Origin: Sphingosinicella xenopeptidilytica
GTDB taxonomy: Bacteria; Pseudomonadota; Alphaproteobacteria; Sphingomonadales; Sphingomonadaceae
Direction of reading: 5' to 3'
Assembly: GCF_042676985.1 (NCBI RefSeq)
Contig: NZ_JBHTIK010000010.1
Location: 11,707-75,706, forward strand
Length of the DNA stretch: 64,000 nt
Part shown: positions 32,276 through 40,093 of the stretch, piece by piece
Layout: the number at the start of each line of letters is the position of its first letter
Numbering within the stretch: position 1 is the stretch's first letter
The notes under the pieces: generated by a model
What the model was told of the DNA's origin: nothing
Seen by the model: only the letters and a program-made list of their open reading frames with translations
The model's database searches: none
Translations under genes and position numbers: made by a program

Positions 32276-33093
32276 TGCGTCTCTCCGTCTCGCATGTCAC
32301 ACGCTACCGCTATGCCGCGCCGATCCGGCAGGTGGTGCAGAGCCATCGCCTCACGCCGTCGCGCTTTGCCGGTCAGCGCACGCTCGACTGGAAAGTGGAG
32401 GTGGAGGGGGGGCGCTTCTCGCAGCCGTTCACCGACGGGGCGGGGGACAGCATCCGCACCATGTCGCTGCACGGTCTGGTGGAGGCGATCGATATCCACG
32501 TGACGGGTACGGTGGAAACCGTCGATCTCGCGGGTGTGCTGAAAAACCACCGCGAGCGCATCTCGCCGCTCGTCTATCTGCGCACCACGCGCGCGACGCG
32601 GCCCGACGCGGCGCTCCGGAAGCTTGCCGCGAAGGCGGTGTCGGGCATTCCGGAAACCGCGCGCCTCGACCGTGCGCACGCCATGTCCGCCGCCGTTTCG
32701 GACGGCATCGTGTATGCGCCGGGCGAAACGCACGCGCATACGACGGCGGCTGAAGCGCTCGATCTCGCGCTCGGCGTCTGTCAGGACCACGCGCACGCGC
32801 TCATCGCCTGTGCGGTGTCGGTGGGCATCCCGGCGCGCTATGTTTCGGGTTATCTGTTCGCCAGCGGCGATGGTGCGCCGCACGAGGCGAGCCATGCCTG
32901 GGCGGAGCTTCATATCGAGGGACTCGGCTGGGTCGGCTTCGATCCCGCCAACCGCTGCTCGCCGGATGAACGCTATATCCGCCTCGGCTCAGGTGTCGAT
33001 TCCGTGGCGGCGGCGCCCATAAGGGGTGTTTCGTTTGGCCTTGCAAACGAAGATCTCGATGTGACCGTTGCGGTTACCGCGGTGCAGCAATAA
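32275..33093 (+). CDS. transglutaminase-like cysteine protease
   Basis: A 272-residue protein with a bacterial transglutaminase-like N-terminal beta domain (RLSVSHVTRYRYAAPIRQVV) and a papain-fold core. The triad is clear: Cys169 in LGVCQDHAHALIA, His207 in ASHAWAEL and Asp223 in GWVGFDPANR. Such proteins usually act as peptidases or amide-cleaving enzymes. It has no signal peptide, so it probably acts in the cytoplasm. Translationally coupled to the alpha-E gene and followed 13 bases later by the Anbu peptidase. Confidence 0.9.
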   Translation: MRLSVSHVTRYRYAAPIRQVVQSHRLTPSRFAGQRTLDWKVEVEGGRFSQPFTDGAGDSIRTMSLHGLVEAIDIHVTGTVETVDLAGVLKNHRERISPLVYLRTTRATRPDAALRKLAAKAVSGIPETARLDRAHAMSAAVSDGIVYAPGETHAHTTAAEALDLALGVCQDHAHALIACAVSVGIPARYVSGYLFASGDGAPHEASHAWAELHIEGLGWVGFDPANRCSPDERYIRLGSGVDSVAAAPIRGVSFGLANEDLDVTVAVTAVQQ

Positions 33094-33106
33094 AGGTTGC
33101 GGCACC

Positions 33107-33832
33107 ATGACATACTGCGTCGGCGTCCTCCTCAATGATGGCATCGTGCTCCTTTCGGACACGCGCACCAATGCCGGTTTCGACAACATCGCCAGCTACA
33201 AGAAGATGTTCGTGTTCGAGGCGCCCGGCGAGCGCGTGATCGCGCTGATGACGGCGGGCAGCCTGTCTGTCACGCAAACGGTGATTGCGCGCCTTCGCGA
33301 CGCTATCGACGATCCGGACCAGACCGAAACGCCATCGATCATGAAGGCGGCGACGATGCTGGAGGTGGCGCAGATCGTGGGCGACACGCTTTCGCGCGTT
33401 ACGGCGGAGGTTTCGGAAAAGCTCGAACGCATGAAGCAGGGCGCGACCGCTTCGATGATCCTTGCCGGTCAGCGCAAGGGCGGCGGCCCGCGCATGTTCC
33501 TGATCTACCCCGAGGGCAATTTCATCGAGGCCACGGAAGACACGCCGTTCCTGCAGATCGGCGAGCACAAATACGGCAAGCCCATCCTCGACCGCGTGGT
33601 GCGGAAGGACATGCCGATCGACGACGCGCGCAAGGCGCTGCTGCTCTCGATGGATTCGACGCTGCGTTCGAACCTCTCGGTCGGGATGCCGCTCGATCTC
33701 ACCGTGCTGCGCAAGGATGAACTCAAGGTTTCCGAAACGCACCGTTTCGAGCCTGGCGACCCGGGCTTCTCTGCGATGTCCGATGCATGGAGCCGCACAC
33801 TCCGCGAAGGCTTCTCGCGGATCGAGATCTGA
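33107..33832 (+). CDS. Anbu-type proteasome-like peptidase
   Basis: Ntn-hydrolase of the proteasome/HslV superfamily, 241 residues. It begins MTYCVGVLLNDGIVLLSDTR: the Thr directly after Met would be the nucleophile once Met is removed, and Asp17 and Lys31/32 (counted from that Thr) match the catalytic Asp and Lys of HslV. Anbu (ancestral beta subunit) proteins assemble into open helical rings and no natural substrate is firmly established. This family is known to be coded beside ATP-grasp, alpha-E and transglutaminase genes, exactly as here. The frame is open from 33068, but only the ATG at 33107 exposes the Thr. Confidence 0.9.
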   Translation: MTYCVGVLLNDGIVLLSDTRTNAGFDNIASYKKMFVFEAPGERVIALMTAGSLSVTQTVIARLRDAIDDPDQTETPSIMKAATMLEVAQIVGDTLSRVTAEVSEKLERMKQGATASMILAGQRKGGGPRMFLIYPEGNFIEATEDTPFLQIGEHKYGKPILDRVVRKDMPIDDARKALLLSMDSTLRSNLSVGMPLDLTVLRKDELKVSETHRFEPGDPGFSAMSDAWSRTLREGFSRIEI

Positions 33833-33836
33833 CCGG

Positions 33837-34238
33837 TCAGGGTTTCCCGAAGAAGCGGTCGATCACGTTCTGCGCGAGGCGCGCGGGGCGCAGCGTTTCG
33901 GCGTCCACGCAGCACCAGCTCGATTTCACCTCGGCGAGCACCTCCTCGCCGCGCTTGATGATGGTTTCGTAGAACGCGCGGGCGCCGTGCACCTTTTCGA
34001 GGAGCACGGTGGCGATGACCTCGTCGTCGAGGAAGGTGGGGCGCCGGTAGGTGATCTCGTGCTTCAGTGCCACCCACAGGTGCGCGGCGACCGCCTCGGC
34101 CGGTGCGAAGCGCTGCCAGTGGCTGAGCACCGCGTCCTGCACCCACTTCAGGTAGCTCGCATTGTTCACGTGCCCCATGAAATCGATATCGGCGGGGCTG
34201 ATCTCGATCGCGTAGCTGAAAGGGGTGGGGCTGCTCAT
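33837..34238 (-). CDS. acyl-CoA thioesterase of the YbgC/FadM type (hotdog fold)
   Basis: A 133-residue single hotdog-fold thioesterase. The active-site loop ADIDFMGHVNNASYLKW has the Asp-x6-His-x-Asn pattern of 4-hydroxybenzoyl-CoA thioesterase-like enzymes. It probably hydrolyses acyl-CoA in the cytoplasm; chain preference cannot be read from sequence. The open frame continues upstream, but the ATG at 34238 gives the normal N-terminus. It converges on the Anbu gene with a 4-base gap. Confidence 0.9.
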   Translation of the reverse strand: MSSPTPFSYAIEISPADIDFMGHVNNASYLKWVQDAVLSHWQRFAPAEAVAAHLWVALKHEITYRRPTFLDDEVIATVLLEKVHGARAFYETIIKRGEEVLAEVKSSWCCVDAETLRPARLAQNVIDRFFGKP

Positions 34239-34310
34239 ACCGCTGAAGATAGCAGGCGCGCGGCGGTTTTGCGAGCGGCGCGCGGGTCCGGACAGAATGC
34301 CGCAGGCGCA

Positions 34311-34347
34311 AACGAAAAGTGCCGCCGGAGAGGTCTCCGGCGGCACT
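34311..34347 (-). terminator. rho-independent terminator of the PEP-CTERM gene
   Basis: AGTGCCGCCGGAGA (34318-34331) is perfectly complementary to TCTCCGGCGGCACT (34334-34347). On the minus strand the stem is followed by TTTTCGTT (34317 down to 34311), giving a good intrinsic terminator 22 bases after the PEP-CTERM stop codon. There is no T-run on the plus side. Confidence 0.9.
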
Positions 34348-34368
34348 CTTGCGTGACGAAGCGGTCGG

Positions 34369-34962
34369 TTACGCGGCCTTGCGGCGGCGCGCGGCGCCAA
34401 TACCGACGAGGCCGAGGCCGAAGAGCGCAAGCGCGGCCGGTTCCGGCACTTCCACGGGCGCGACGACCGTCACGGCCTTGACCGTTGCCTTCACGCCGAT
34501 CGGCGCGAAGAAATCGATGCCGGCGAGGTCGTGGAAGTCCACGGAGAATTCGGAACCGTCGGCGGTGACGATCGTGGGAATGTCGTCCCAGATCAGCCAG
34601 CCGCCGGTGATGATGCCGCCGGCGGTCACGTAGTAGGCTTCACCGCCCGAAGAGGCCGAACCGGCGATCGGCTCGAAGAAGGCGAGCGTCGCGGTGAACG
34701 TCGCGTGACCCGCGCCGATGCCGCTCGGCGTGATCTGGCCGAAGGTGAACGTGTAGCCTTCGCCTTCCTCAAGCGAGAACGAGAAATCGTTGGCGAACGC
34801 GAGCCCGCCGGAAACACCGCACCAGCCGAGGCAGCCGCTCGTGTCGACGGTGAGGCTGGAGCCGCCGTGATCGACGTCGAAAACGAGGCCGGCATTGGCG
34901 GGGGCAGCGAAAGCGGGAATGCCCAGCAGGGCGGTCGCAGCGGCGACTTTCAAAATGTTCAA
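34369..34962 (-). CDS. PEP-CTERM sorting-domain protein
   Basis: Exported protein of 197 residues with a C-terminal exosortase signal: VPEPAALALFGLGLVGIG followed by AARRRKAA, that is a PEP motif, a hydrophobic helix and a basic tail. The N-terminal signal is MNILKVAAATALLGIPAFAA. Between them is a Gly-rich beta-type domain with two cysteines (GCLGWCG). I chose the TTG at 34962 because GGAG stands 7 bases before it. The longer frame from an ATG at 35016 would start inside the sigma-54 promoter. Exosortase and PrsK/PrsR genes are not in this window. Confidence 0.87.
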   Translation of the reverse strand: MNILKVAAATALLGIPAFAAPANAGLVFDVDHGGSSLTVDTSGCLGWCGVSGGLAFANDFSFSLEEGEGYTFTFGQITPSGIGAGHATFTATLAFFEPIAGSASSGGEAYYVTAGGIITGGWLIWDDIPTIVTADGSEFSVDFHDLAGIDFFAPIGVKATVKAVTVVAPVEVPEPAALALFGLGLVGIGAARRRKAA

Positions 34963-35003
34963 GTTTTTTCTCCAAGCAAAGCAACGGTTTGATGGCGTTA
35001 ACC

Positions 35004-35020
35004 ATGCAATGCACATGCCA
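35004..35020 (-). promoter_or_regulatory. sigma-54 (-24/-12) promoter of the PEP-CTERM gene
   Basis: On the minus strand the sequence reads TGGCATG, 4 bases, TTGCAT. The GG (35019-35018) and GC (35007-35006) are exactly 10 bases apart, and 11 of the 12 fixed positions of the RpoN consensus TGGCACG-N4-TTGCW match. Transcription would begin near 34995, about 33 bases before the TTG start. PEP-CTERM genes in other bacteria are known to depend on RpoN with the PrsK/PrsR two-component system. Confidence 0.75.
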
Positions 35021-35049
35021 TGCCGGAAAACTTACGCTGTTCCGCGCGA

Positions 35050-35079
35050 TACGGAGTCGCGCTTTGTAACGCCTCCGTA
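35050..35079 (-). promoter_or_regulatory. inverted repeat upstream of the sigma-54 promoter, candidate activator site
   Basis: TACGGAG (35050-35056) and CTCCGTA (35073-35079) form perfect 7-base arms 16 bases apart, about 30-60 bases upstream of the -24 element. An enhancer-binding response regulator would bind in such a place; assignment to a PrsR-type protein is inference. Confidence 0.4.
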
Positions 35080-35110
35080 AAAAGTGTTAAGAATTTCGAC
35101 GTTCCGGGGT

Positions 35111-36124
35111 TCAGAACCAGGTGCGCACGCCGACGAGCCAGCGCACGGCATCCACGTCTTCGCCCGCCGCGCGCGCGAAATCTGCGGTGTCGCCGATCTT
35201 GCTATGCCATTCGACGCCGACGTAGGGCCGGAACTGCGGCACGAATTCATAGCCGAGCCGCGCGCCCGCCTCGATCGCGGAGAGGCCCGCGCCGATGCCG
35301 TATTCGGGGATGTCCTGCGCGGAGAGCTCCACCTCGATGCGCGGCTGCAGGATCAGCTTCTGCGTCAGGCGCTGGTCGTATTCGGCCTCGATGCGCGCGG
35401 TCACGTCGCCCTTCGTGGAGACGAAGGCGGCCGCGTCGACCTCGAACTTGTAGGGGGCGAGGCCCTGGATGCCGATCACTGCGTGCGCGCGGTCCGGCTC
35501 CGGGCGGATATCGTAGCGGACGCCCGCCTGCACATCGAAGAACGGGGCGATCGCGTGGCTCCACAGCGCCTGCACCTCGGCGGATTCGAGCGGGCCACCG
35601 AACGCGCCTTCGCCTTCGGTCTTCCACCAGAACTTGTCGATGTCCCGGCCGATCCAGCCCTGCACATCCCACAGGTATGTCTCGTGGCCTTGCCCGAAGC
35701 CGGCCTCCAGCCGGTCGACGATGGTCTTTGCCACCGTCATGCCGCCCGTTTCCTTGTAGAGCGCGGCGCGAGCGGCGGCCATGGTGTCGGCGCCGAACAC
35801 GGCATCGGCGGCGTGGGTCGCGCCGCTGGTTGCGGCGGCGGGTGGTGGGCTTTTCGGAATGGCTGGGCCGGAGGGCGCAGCGCCGTGTCCCGCATGGGGG
35901 TCGTCGGCCTGCGGCATCATGTGTCCGGCGTGCGGGTCCGCGGCGGGGGCGGCGGGCATGACGTGACCCGCGTGCGGATCGGCCGCTTCCGGCATCACGT
36001 GCCCCGCATGGGGGTCGGCTTCGGTCGCTGCCGGGGCTGCCTGATGCGCGGCATGATCCTGCTGCGCCTGCGCGAGCGCCGGGTTTGCGGCACCGATCAG
36101 CAGGAGCGTGAGAAGCCGCTTCAT
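35111..36124 (-). CDS. copB: copper resistance protein B
   Basis: Outer-membrane copper-resistance protein of 337 residues. It has a signal peptide (MKRLLTLLLIGAANPALAQA), then a His/Met-rich region (residues 37-80) with four DPHAGH units. A CopB beta-barrel domain follows, starting near KTIVDRLEAGFGQGHETYLW and ending DAVRWLVGVRTWF with a terminal Phe, typical for outer-membrane insertion. It overlaps the copA oxidase gene by 4 bases, so both are one transcript. It probably sequesters or releases copper in the envelope. Confidence 0.93.
   Translation of the reverse strand: MKRLLTLLLIGAANPALAQAQQDHAAHQAAPAATEADPHAGHVMPEAADPHAGHVMPAAPAADPHAGHMMPQADDPHAGHGAAPSGPAIPKSPPPAAATSGATHAADAVFGADTMAAARAALYKETGGMTVAKTIVDRLEAGFGQGHETYLWDVQGWIGRDIDKFWWKTEGEGAFGGPLESAEVQALWSHAIAPFFDVQAGVRYDIRPEPDRAHAVIGIQGLAPYKFEVDAAAFVSTKGDVTARIEAEYDQRLTQKLILQPRIEVELSAQDIPEYGIGAGLSAIEAGARLGYEFVPQFRPYVGVEWHSKIGDTADFARAAGEDVDAVRWLVGVRTWF
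35885..36016 (-). repeat. coding tandem repeats, DPHAGH copper-binding units of CopB
   Basis: Four degenerate units of about 11-14 residues (DPHAGHVMP, DPHAGHVMP, DPHAGHMMP, DPHAGHG) separated by Ala/Pro/Glu linkers. The underlying DNA repeats too. His and Met side chains are the usual ligands for Cu(II) and Cu(I) in such regions, so copy number may change by slippage or recombination. Confidence 0.85.
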
Positions 36125-37821
36125 GCCGCGCCTCCTTCGCCATCAAGGGGCCGCACCGTCACCACGTTGAACATGCCGAGGTGCATGTGCATCAGCAGGT
36201 GGCAGTGGAACGCCCAGTCGCCGGGCGCGTCGGCGGTGAGGTCGAAGGATACCTTGCCGCCGGGCAGCACGTTCACCGTGTGCTTACGCGGATGGTGGCC
36301 GTCGTGGCCGTTCACCACCTCGAAGAAGTGGCCGTGCAGGTGGATGGGATGCGCCATCATCGTGTCGTTGACCAGCGTCACGCGAACCCGCTCGTTGCGT
36401 TCGAAGCGGAATGGCTCGGTCACCGGGCTGAACTGCTCGCCGTTGAACGACCACATGTAGCGTTCCATGTTGCTCGTCAGGTGGATTTCGAAATTTCGCG
36501 AGGGCGGCCGCGTGTCCGGGTTCGGCGCGAGCGCGACGAGATCGGTGTAGACGAGAACGCGGTGCGTCTCGTCCTCGAGGCCGAGGCCGCGATCACCGAC
36601 GCGATCGACCGCCATCGGCGCGATCATGTCGACGCCGGGGTTCAGCTTCACGCCCGCGCGCGCTGCGTTCTCGGGATCGCGCATCTTCATGGAATGGCCC
36701 ATCGCGGCGTGATCCGCCCCGCCGCTGCCGTGGCCCATGTCCTTCATCGAAAGCGTCGGGCGTTCGCGCAGCTTCGGTACTGGCGCGCTCATGCCCATCC
36801 GGGGCGCGAGCGTCGCGCGCGCCATGCCGGAGCGGTCGACGCTTTCGGCGGCGAGCGTGTAAGCGCTGTCCCCCGGCGTCACGATCACGTCGTAGGTCTC
36901 CGCGACGCTGATCTGGAGTTCGTCCGTCTCCACCGGGCGCACGTTCTCGCCGTCCGCGTTCACCACGGTCATCGGAAGGCCGGGGATGCGGACGTTGAAG
37001 ATGGTCATGGCCGAGGCGTTGATGATGCGCAGCCGCACGCGTTCGCCGGGATCGAAGAGCCCGGTCCAGTTCTCAGCCGGGCCGTGGCCGTTGACGAGAT
37101 AGGTGTAGGTGGCGCCGGTCACGTCCGAGATGTCGGCAGGGCTCATGCGCATCGCGCCCCATTCCAGCCGCTCCTTCAGGGTCTGGCCCTTGCCGGCGGC
37201 AAGCTCGGCGAAGTTGGGGTTGTCTCGGCGGAAGAATTCGGCGTCCTGCTTCAGTTTCTTCATGATCGCGTGCGGATGCATGAAGCTCCAGTCGGAGAGC
37301 ACGATCACGTGCTCGCGGTCATAGAGGACCGGGTCGGCCTCTGCGGGATCGATGACAATCGGGCCGTAGTGGCCCATCGCCTCCTGCAGGTTCGAGTGGC
37401 TGTGATACCAATAGGTGCCGGACTGGATCACCGGGAATTCGTAGGTGAAGCTCGAATGCGGTGCGATCCCGGGGAAGCTAATGCCGGGCACGCCGTCCAT
37501 CTGGAAGGGCAGCAGCAGCCCATGCCAGTGGATCGAGGTGTCTTCATCGAGATGATTGGTGACGATCAGTCGCGCGCGCTCGCCCTCTTTCAGACGGATG
37601 AGCGGCGCGGGGAGCGTGCCGTTCACGGTTACGGCATGTCCGGTACGGCCGCCGACGGTGAACGGCGTATGGCCGACGTTCAGCCGAATCTCCGGCCCGG
37701 AGAGTGCCGTGCCGATGCCGCCAGTGACTCCGGGCGTGCCGCTGCGCGCCCATGCGGGGAAAAGTGCGGAAGCGCCGATGCCGCCGATCAGTGCGCGGCG
37801 CGAGAGGGGAAGTCCGGTCAT
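36121..37821 (-). CDS. copA: copper resistance multicopper oxidase (PcoA/CopA type)
   Basis: Periplasmic multicopper oxidase of 566 residues that oxidises Cu(I) to less toxic Cu(II). The N-terminus has a Tat signal, LSRRALIGGIGASALFPAWA. Copper ligands are clear: HWHGLLLPFQMDG and YHSHSNLQ in the first cupredoxin domain, HPIHLHGHFFEV and HCHLLMHMHLGM in the last. A Met/His-rich insert (LSMKDMGHGSGGADHAAMGH, then SMKMRD) lies in the middle. The frame goes on to a GTG at 37845, but the ATG at 37821 fits the Tat signal better. The start overlaps nothing upstream; copB follows with a 4-base overlap. Confidence 0.94.
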   Translation of the reverse strand: MTGLPLSRRALIGGIGASALFPAWARSGTPGVTGGIGTALSGPEIRLNVGHTPFTVGGRTGHAVTVNGTLPAPLIRLKEGERARLIVTNHLDEDTSIHWHGLLLPFQMDGVPGISFPGIAPHSSFTYEFPVIQSGTYWYHSHSNLQEAMGHYGPIVIDPAEADPVLYDREHVIVLSDWSFMHPHAIMKKLKQDAEFFRRDNPNFAELAAGKGQTLKERLEWGAMRMSPADISDVTGATYTYLVNGHGPAENWTGLFDPGERVRLRIINASAMTIFNVRIPGLPMTVVNADGENVRPVETDELQISVAETYDVIVTPGDSAYTLAAESVDRSGMARATLAPRMGMSAPVPKLRERPTLSMKDMGHGSGGADHAAMGHSMKMRDPENAARAGVKLNPGVDMIAPMAVDRVGDRGLGLEDETHRVLVYTDLVALAPNPDTRPPSRNFEIHLTSNMERYMWSFNGEQFSPVTEPFRFERNERVRVTLVNDTMMAHPIHLHGHFFEVVNGHDGHHPRKHTVNVLPGGKVSFDLTADAPGDWAFHCHLLMHMHLGMFNVVTVRPLDGEGGAA

Positions 37822-37834
37822 GGCGAGGCTTCTG

Positions 37835-37859
37835 CACCTTGACACTGTGATAAGGTCAA
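37835..37859 (-). promoter_or_regulatory. CueR-type promoter for the copA-copB operon
   Basis: Read on the minus strand: TTGACC (37859-37854), then a 19-base spacer carrying the dyad ACCTT..CAC-A-GTG..AAGGT. The long 19-base spacer is the hallmark of MerR-family activation. The -10 would be about 37834-37829 (CAGAAG, poor), placing the start almost at the ATG at 37821, so the message may have almost no leader. Confidence 0.55.
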
Positions 37860-37865
37860 GGGGTC

Positions 37866-37896
37866 TTGACCCTTACATGGTGTAAGGGTTCAATCT
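37866..37896 (+). promoter_or_regulatory. CueR-type promoter for the copper ATPase and cueR
   Basis: TTGACC (37866-37871), a 19-base spacer and CAATCT (37891-37896). The spacer centre holds a perfect dyad ACCCTTACA-TGG-TGTAAGGGT (37869-37889). It has the same architecture as the E. coli copA promoter, which is activated by Cu(I)-CueR. A CueR homologue is encoded two genes downstream, so the regulator and site are in one locus. Confidence 0.78.
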
Positions 37897-37918
37897 GTGC
37901 AGCAATAGGAGAAACACC

Positions 37919-40093
37919 GTGTCCGATTGCTGCAAGCACGATCACCATCACGGCCACCACGCCGCCCCGCCGGTCGATCCCGCGAACGTCGCGGCCGGCA
38001 CCATGTGGACCTGCCCGATGCACCCGCAGATCCGGCAGGCGGGGCCGGGTACGTGCCCGATCTGCGGTATGGCGCTGGAGCCGGAGGCGCCGTCGCTAGA
38101 CGATGCCCCGAACTCTGAGCTGGTCGATTTCACGCGACGTCTGTGGGTCGCTGCTGCGCTCGCGCTGCCGCTGTTCGTGCTGGCGATGGGCACGGACATG
38201 CTCGGCTGGCACCTGCTGCCGATGCGCACGATGAGTTTCGTCCAGCTCGCGCTCGCGACGCCGGTGGTGCTGTGGGCAGGGCTGCCGTTCTTCGAGCGGG
38301 CCATCCAGTCGCTGCGCACGCGCAATCTCAACATGTTCACGCTTATCGGGCTCGGCGTCGGCGTCGCTTATGCCTACAGCGTCGTCGCAACGCTCGCGCC
38401 CGGCCTGTTCCCCGAAAGCCTCCACACGATGCACGGGCAGGTGCCCGTGTATCTCGAAGCGGCGGCGGTGATCGTCGCGCTCGTGCTGCTCGGGCAGGTA
38501 CTGGAACTGCGTGCCCGCGCCGCGACCGGCAAGGCGATCAAGGCGCTGCTCGGTCTCGCGCCGAAGCACGCGCGGCGGATCGCGGCGGACGGCAGCGAGG
38601 CGGATGTGGACATCGGCCACATCGCCGTCGGCGACCGGCTGCGCGTGCGCCCCGGCGAGAAGGTCCCGGTGGACGGCATCGTCGAGGACGGACGCTCGTC
38701 GGTCGACGAATCGATGCTTACCGGCGAACCGGTGCCCGCCGAAAAGGCGCCCGGTGACGCGGTGACGGGCGCGACGGTGAACGGCACCGGTATGCTCGTC
38801 GTCCGCGCCGCACGCGTCGGCAGCGACACGATGCTCGCGCAGATCGTGCGCATGGTGGCGGAGGCGCAGCGCTCGCGCGCGCCGATCCAGAGCCTTGCAG
38901 ACACGGTTTCCGGCTGGTTCGTGCCCGCGGTGGTGCTGGTTGCGGCGCTCGCCTTTGCCGTGTGGCTGTTCGTGGGGCCGGAACCGCGCCTCGCCCATGC
39001 GCTCGTCGCTGGCGTTTCTGTCCTCATCATCGCCTGTCCATGCGCGCTCGGCCTTGCGACGCCGATGTCGATCATGGTCGGCACGGGGCGCGGCGCGGCC
39101 GGGGGCGTGCTCGTCCGCAATGCCGAGGCGTTGGAGCGCATGGAAAAGGTCGACACGCTCGTCGTCGACAAGACCGGCACGCTGACGCTCGGCAAACCGC
39201 GCCTGGTCGGCATAGAGGGCGACGACCCCGACACGATGCTGCGCCTCGCTGCTGCCGTTGAGCGCGGCAGCGAGCATCCGCTCGCCGCAGCCATCGTCGA
39301 TGCGGCGGAGGAACGGGGGCTCGCGTCCGCGACCGTCAGCGATTTCGCGTCCGAAACCGGCAAGGGCGTCTCGGGCACGGTGGATGGCCGCCGAGTCCTC
39401 CTCGGCAACCGCGCGATGATGGCGGGGCTCGACACATCGGCGTTCGACGTGAAGGCGGATGCCCGGCGTGCAGCGGGCGAGGGTGTCATGTACCTCGCGA
39501 TCGACGGCGCCTTCGCGGGCTTCCTTGCGGTCGCGGACCCGGTGAAAGAAAGCGCGGCGGAGGCCATCGCCGACCTCAAGCGTGAGGGGTTGCACGTCGT
39601 CATGCTCACCGGTGACAGCCGCGCCACGGCAGAAGCCGTCGCAAAGAAGATCGGCGGCATCGATGCGGTGATCGCGGAGGTGCTGCCCGCCGACAAGCAG
39701 AAGGCCGTCGAGCGCCTGCGTGCCGAAGGCCGCGTCGTCGCGATGGCCGGAGACGGCATCAACGATGCCCCCGCGCTCGCCGCCGCGAATGTCGGCATCG
39801 CGATGGGCACGGGGACGGACGTCGCCATGGAAAGCGCCGCTGTCACGCTCGTGAAGGGCGATCTTCGCGGGATTGTTCGCGCCCGCCGCCTGAGCCGCGC
39901 GGTGATGCGCAACATCCGGCAGAACCTGTTCTTCTCGTTCGTGTTCAACGCGGCGGGCGTGCCGATCGCGGCGGGCGTGCTCTATCCGGTGTTCGGGTTG
40001 CTTTTGAGCCCGATGATCGCAGGCGCGGCGATGTCCCTGAGTTCGGTCACGGTAATCGGCAATGCGCTGCGGCTGAGGGGGGCGAGACTGTGA
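37919..40093 (+). CDS. Cu(I)-translocating P1B-type ATPase
   Basis: Copper efflux ATPase of 724 residues in the inner membrane. The N-terminus is His-rich (CCKHDHHHGHH) and then has a metal-binding ribbon, MWTCPMHPQIRQAGPGTCPI plus CGM, instead of a CxxC HMA domain. The actuator motif is MLTGEPVPAEK, the transport motif is Cys373-Pro-Cys375 (IIACPCALGLATP), the phosphorylated Asp417 is in DKTGTLT, and the hinge is GDGINDAPAL. Start is a GTG with AGGAG 7 bases before it. Its stop overlaps the cueR start by 4 bases. It is divergent from the oxidase copA; the shared name is avoided by giving no symbol. Confidence 0.94.
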   Translation: MSDCCKHDHHHGHHAAPPVDPANVAAGTMWTCPMHPQIRQAGPGTCPICGMALEPEAPSLDDAPNSELVDFTRRLWVAAALALPLFVLAMGTDMLGWHLLPMRTMSFVQLALATPVVLWAGLPFFERAIQSLRTRNLNMFTLIGLGVGVAYAYSVVATLAPGLFPESLHTMHGQVPVYLEAAAVIVALVLLGQVLELRARAATGKAIKALLGLAPKHARRIAADGSEADVDIGHIAVGDRLRVRPGEKVPVDGIVEDGRSSVDESMLTGEPVPAEKAPGDAVTGATVNGTGMLVVRAARVGSDTMLAQIVRMVAEAQRSRAPIQSLADTVSGWFVPAVVLVAALAFAVWLFVGPEPRLAHALVAGVSVLIIACPCALGLATPMSIMVGTGRGAAGGVLVRNAEALERMEKVDTLVVDKTGTLTLGKPRLVGIEGDDPDTMLRLAAAVERGSEHPLAAAIVDAAEERGLASATVSDFASETGKGVSGTVDGRRVLLGNRAMMAGLDTSAFDVKADARRAAGEGVMYLAIDGAFAGFLAVADPVKESAAEAIADLKREGLHVVMLTGDSRATAEAVAKKIGGIDAVIAEVLPADKQKAVERLRAEGRVVAMAGDGINDAPALAAANVGIAMGTGTDVAMESAAVTLVKGDLRGIVRARRLSRAVMRNIRQNLFFSFVFNAAGVPIAAGVLYPVFGLLLSPMIAGAAMSLSSVTVIGNALRLRGARL

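Noticed and set aside
34963..35016. ATG at 35016 as the start of the PEP-CTERM protein
   Set aside because: It lies inside the sigma-54 promoter element and would put 18 residues before the signal peptide; the TTG at 34962 has GGAG at correct spacing.
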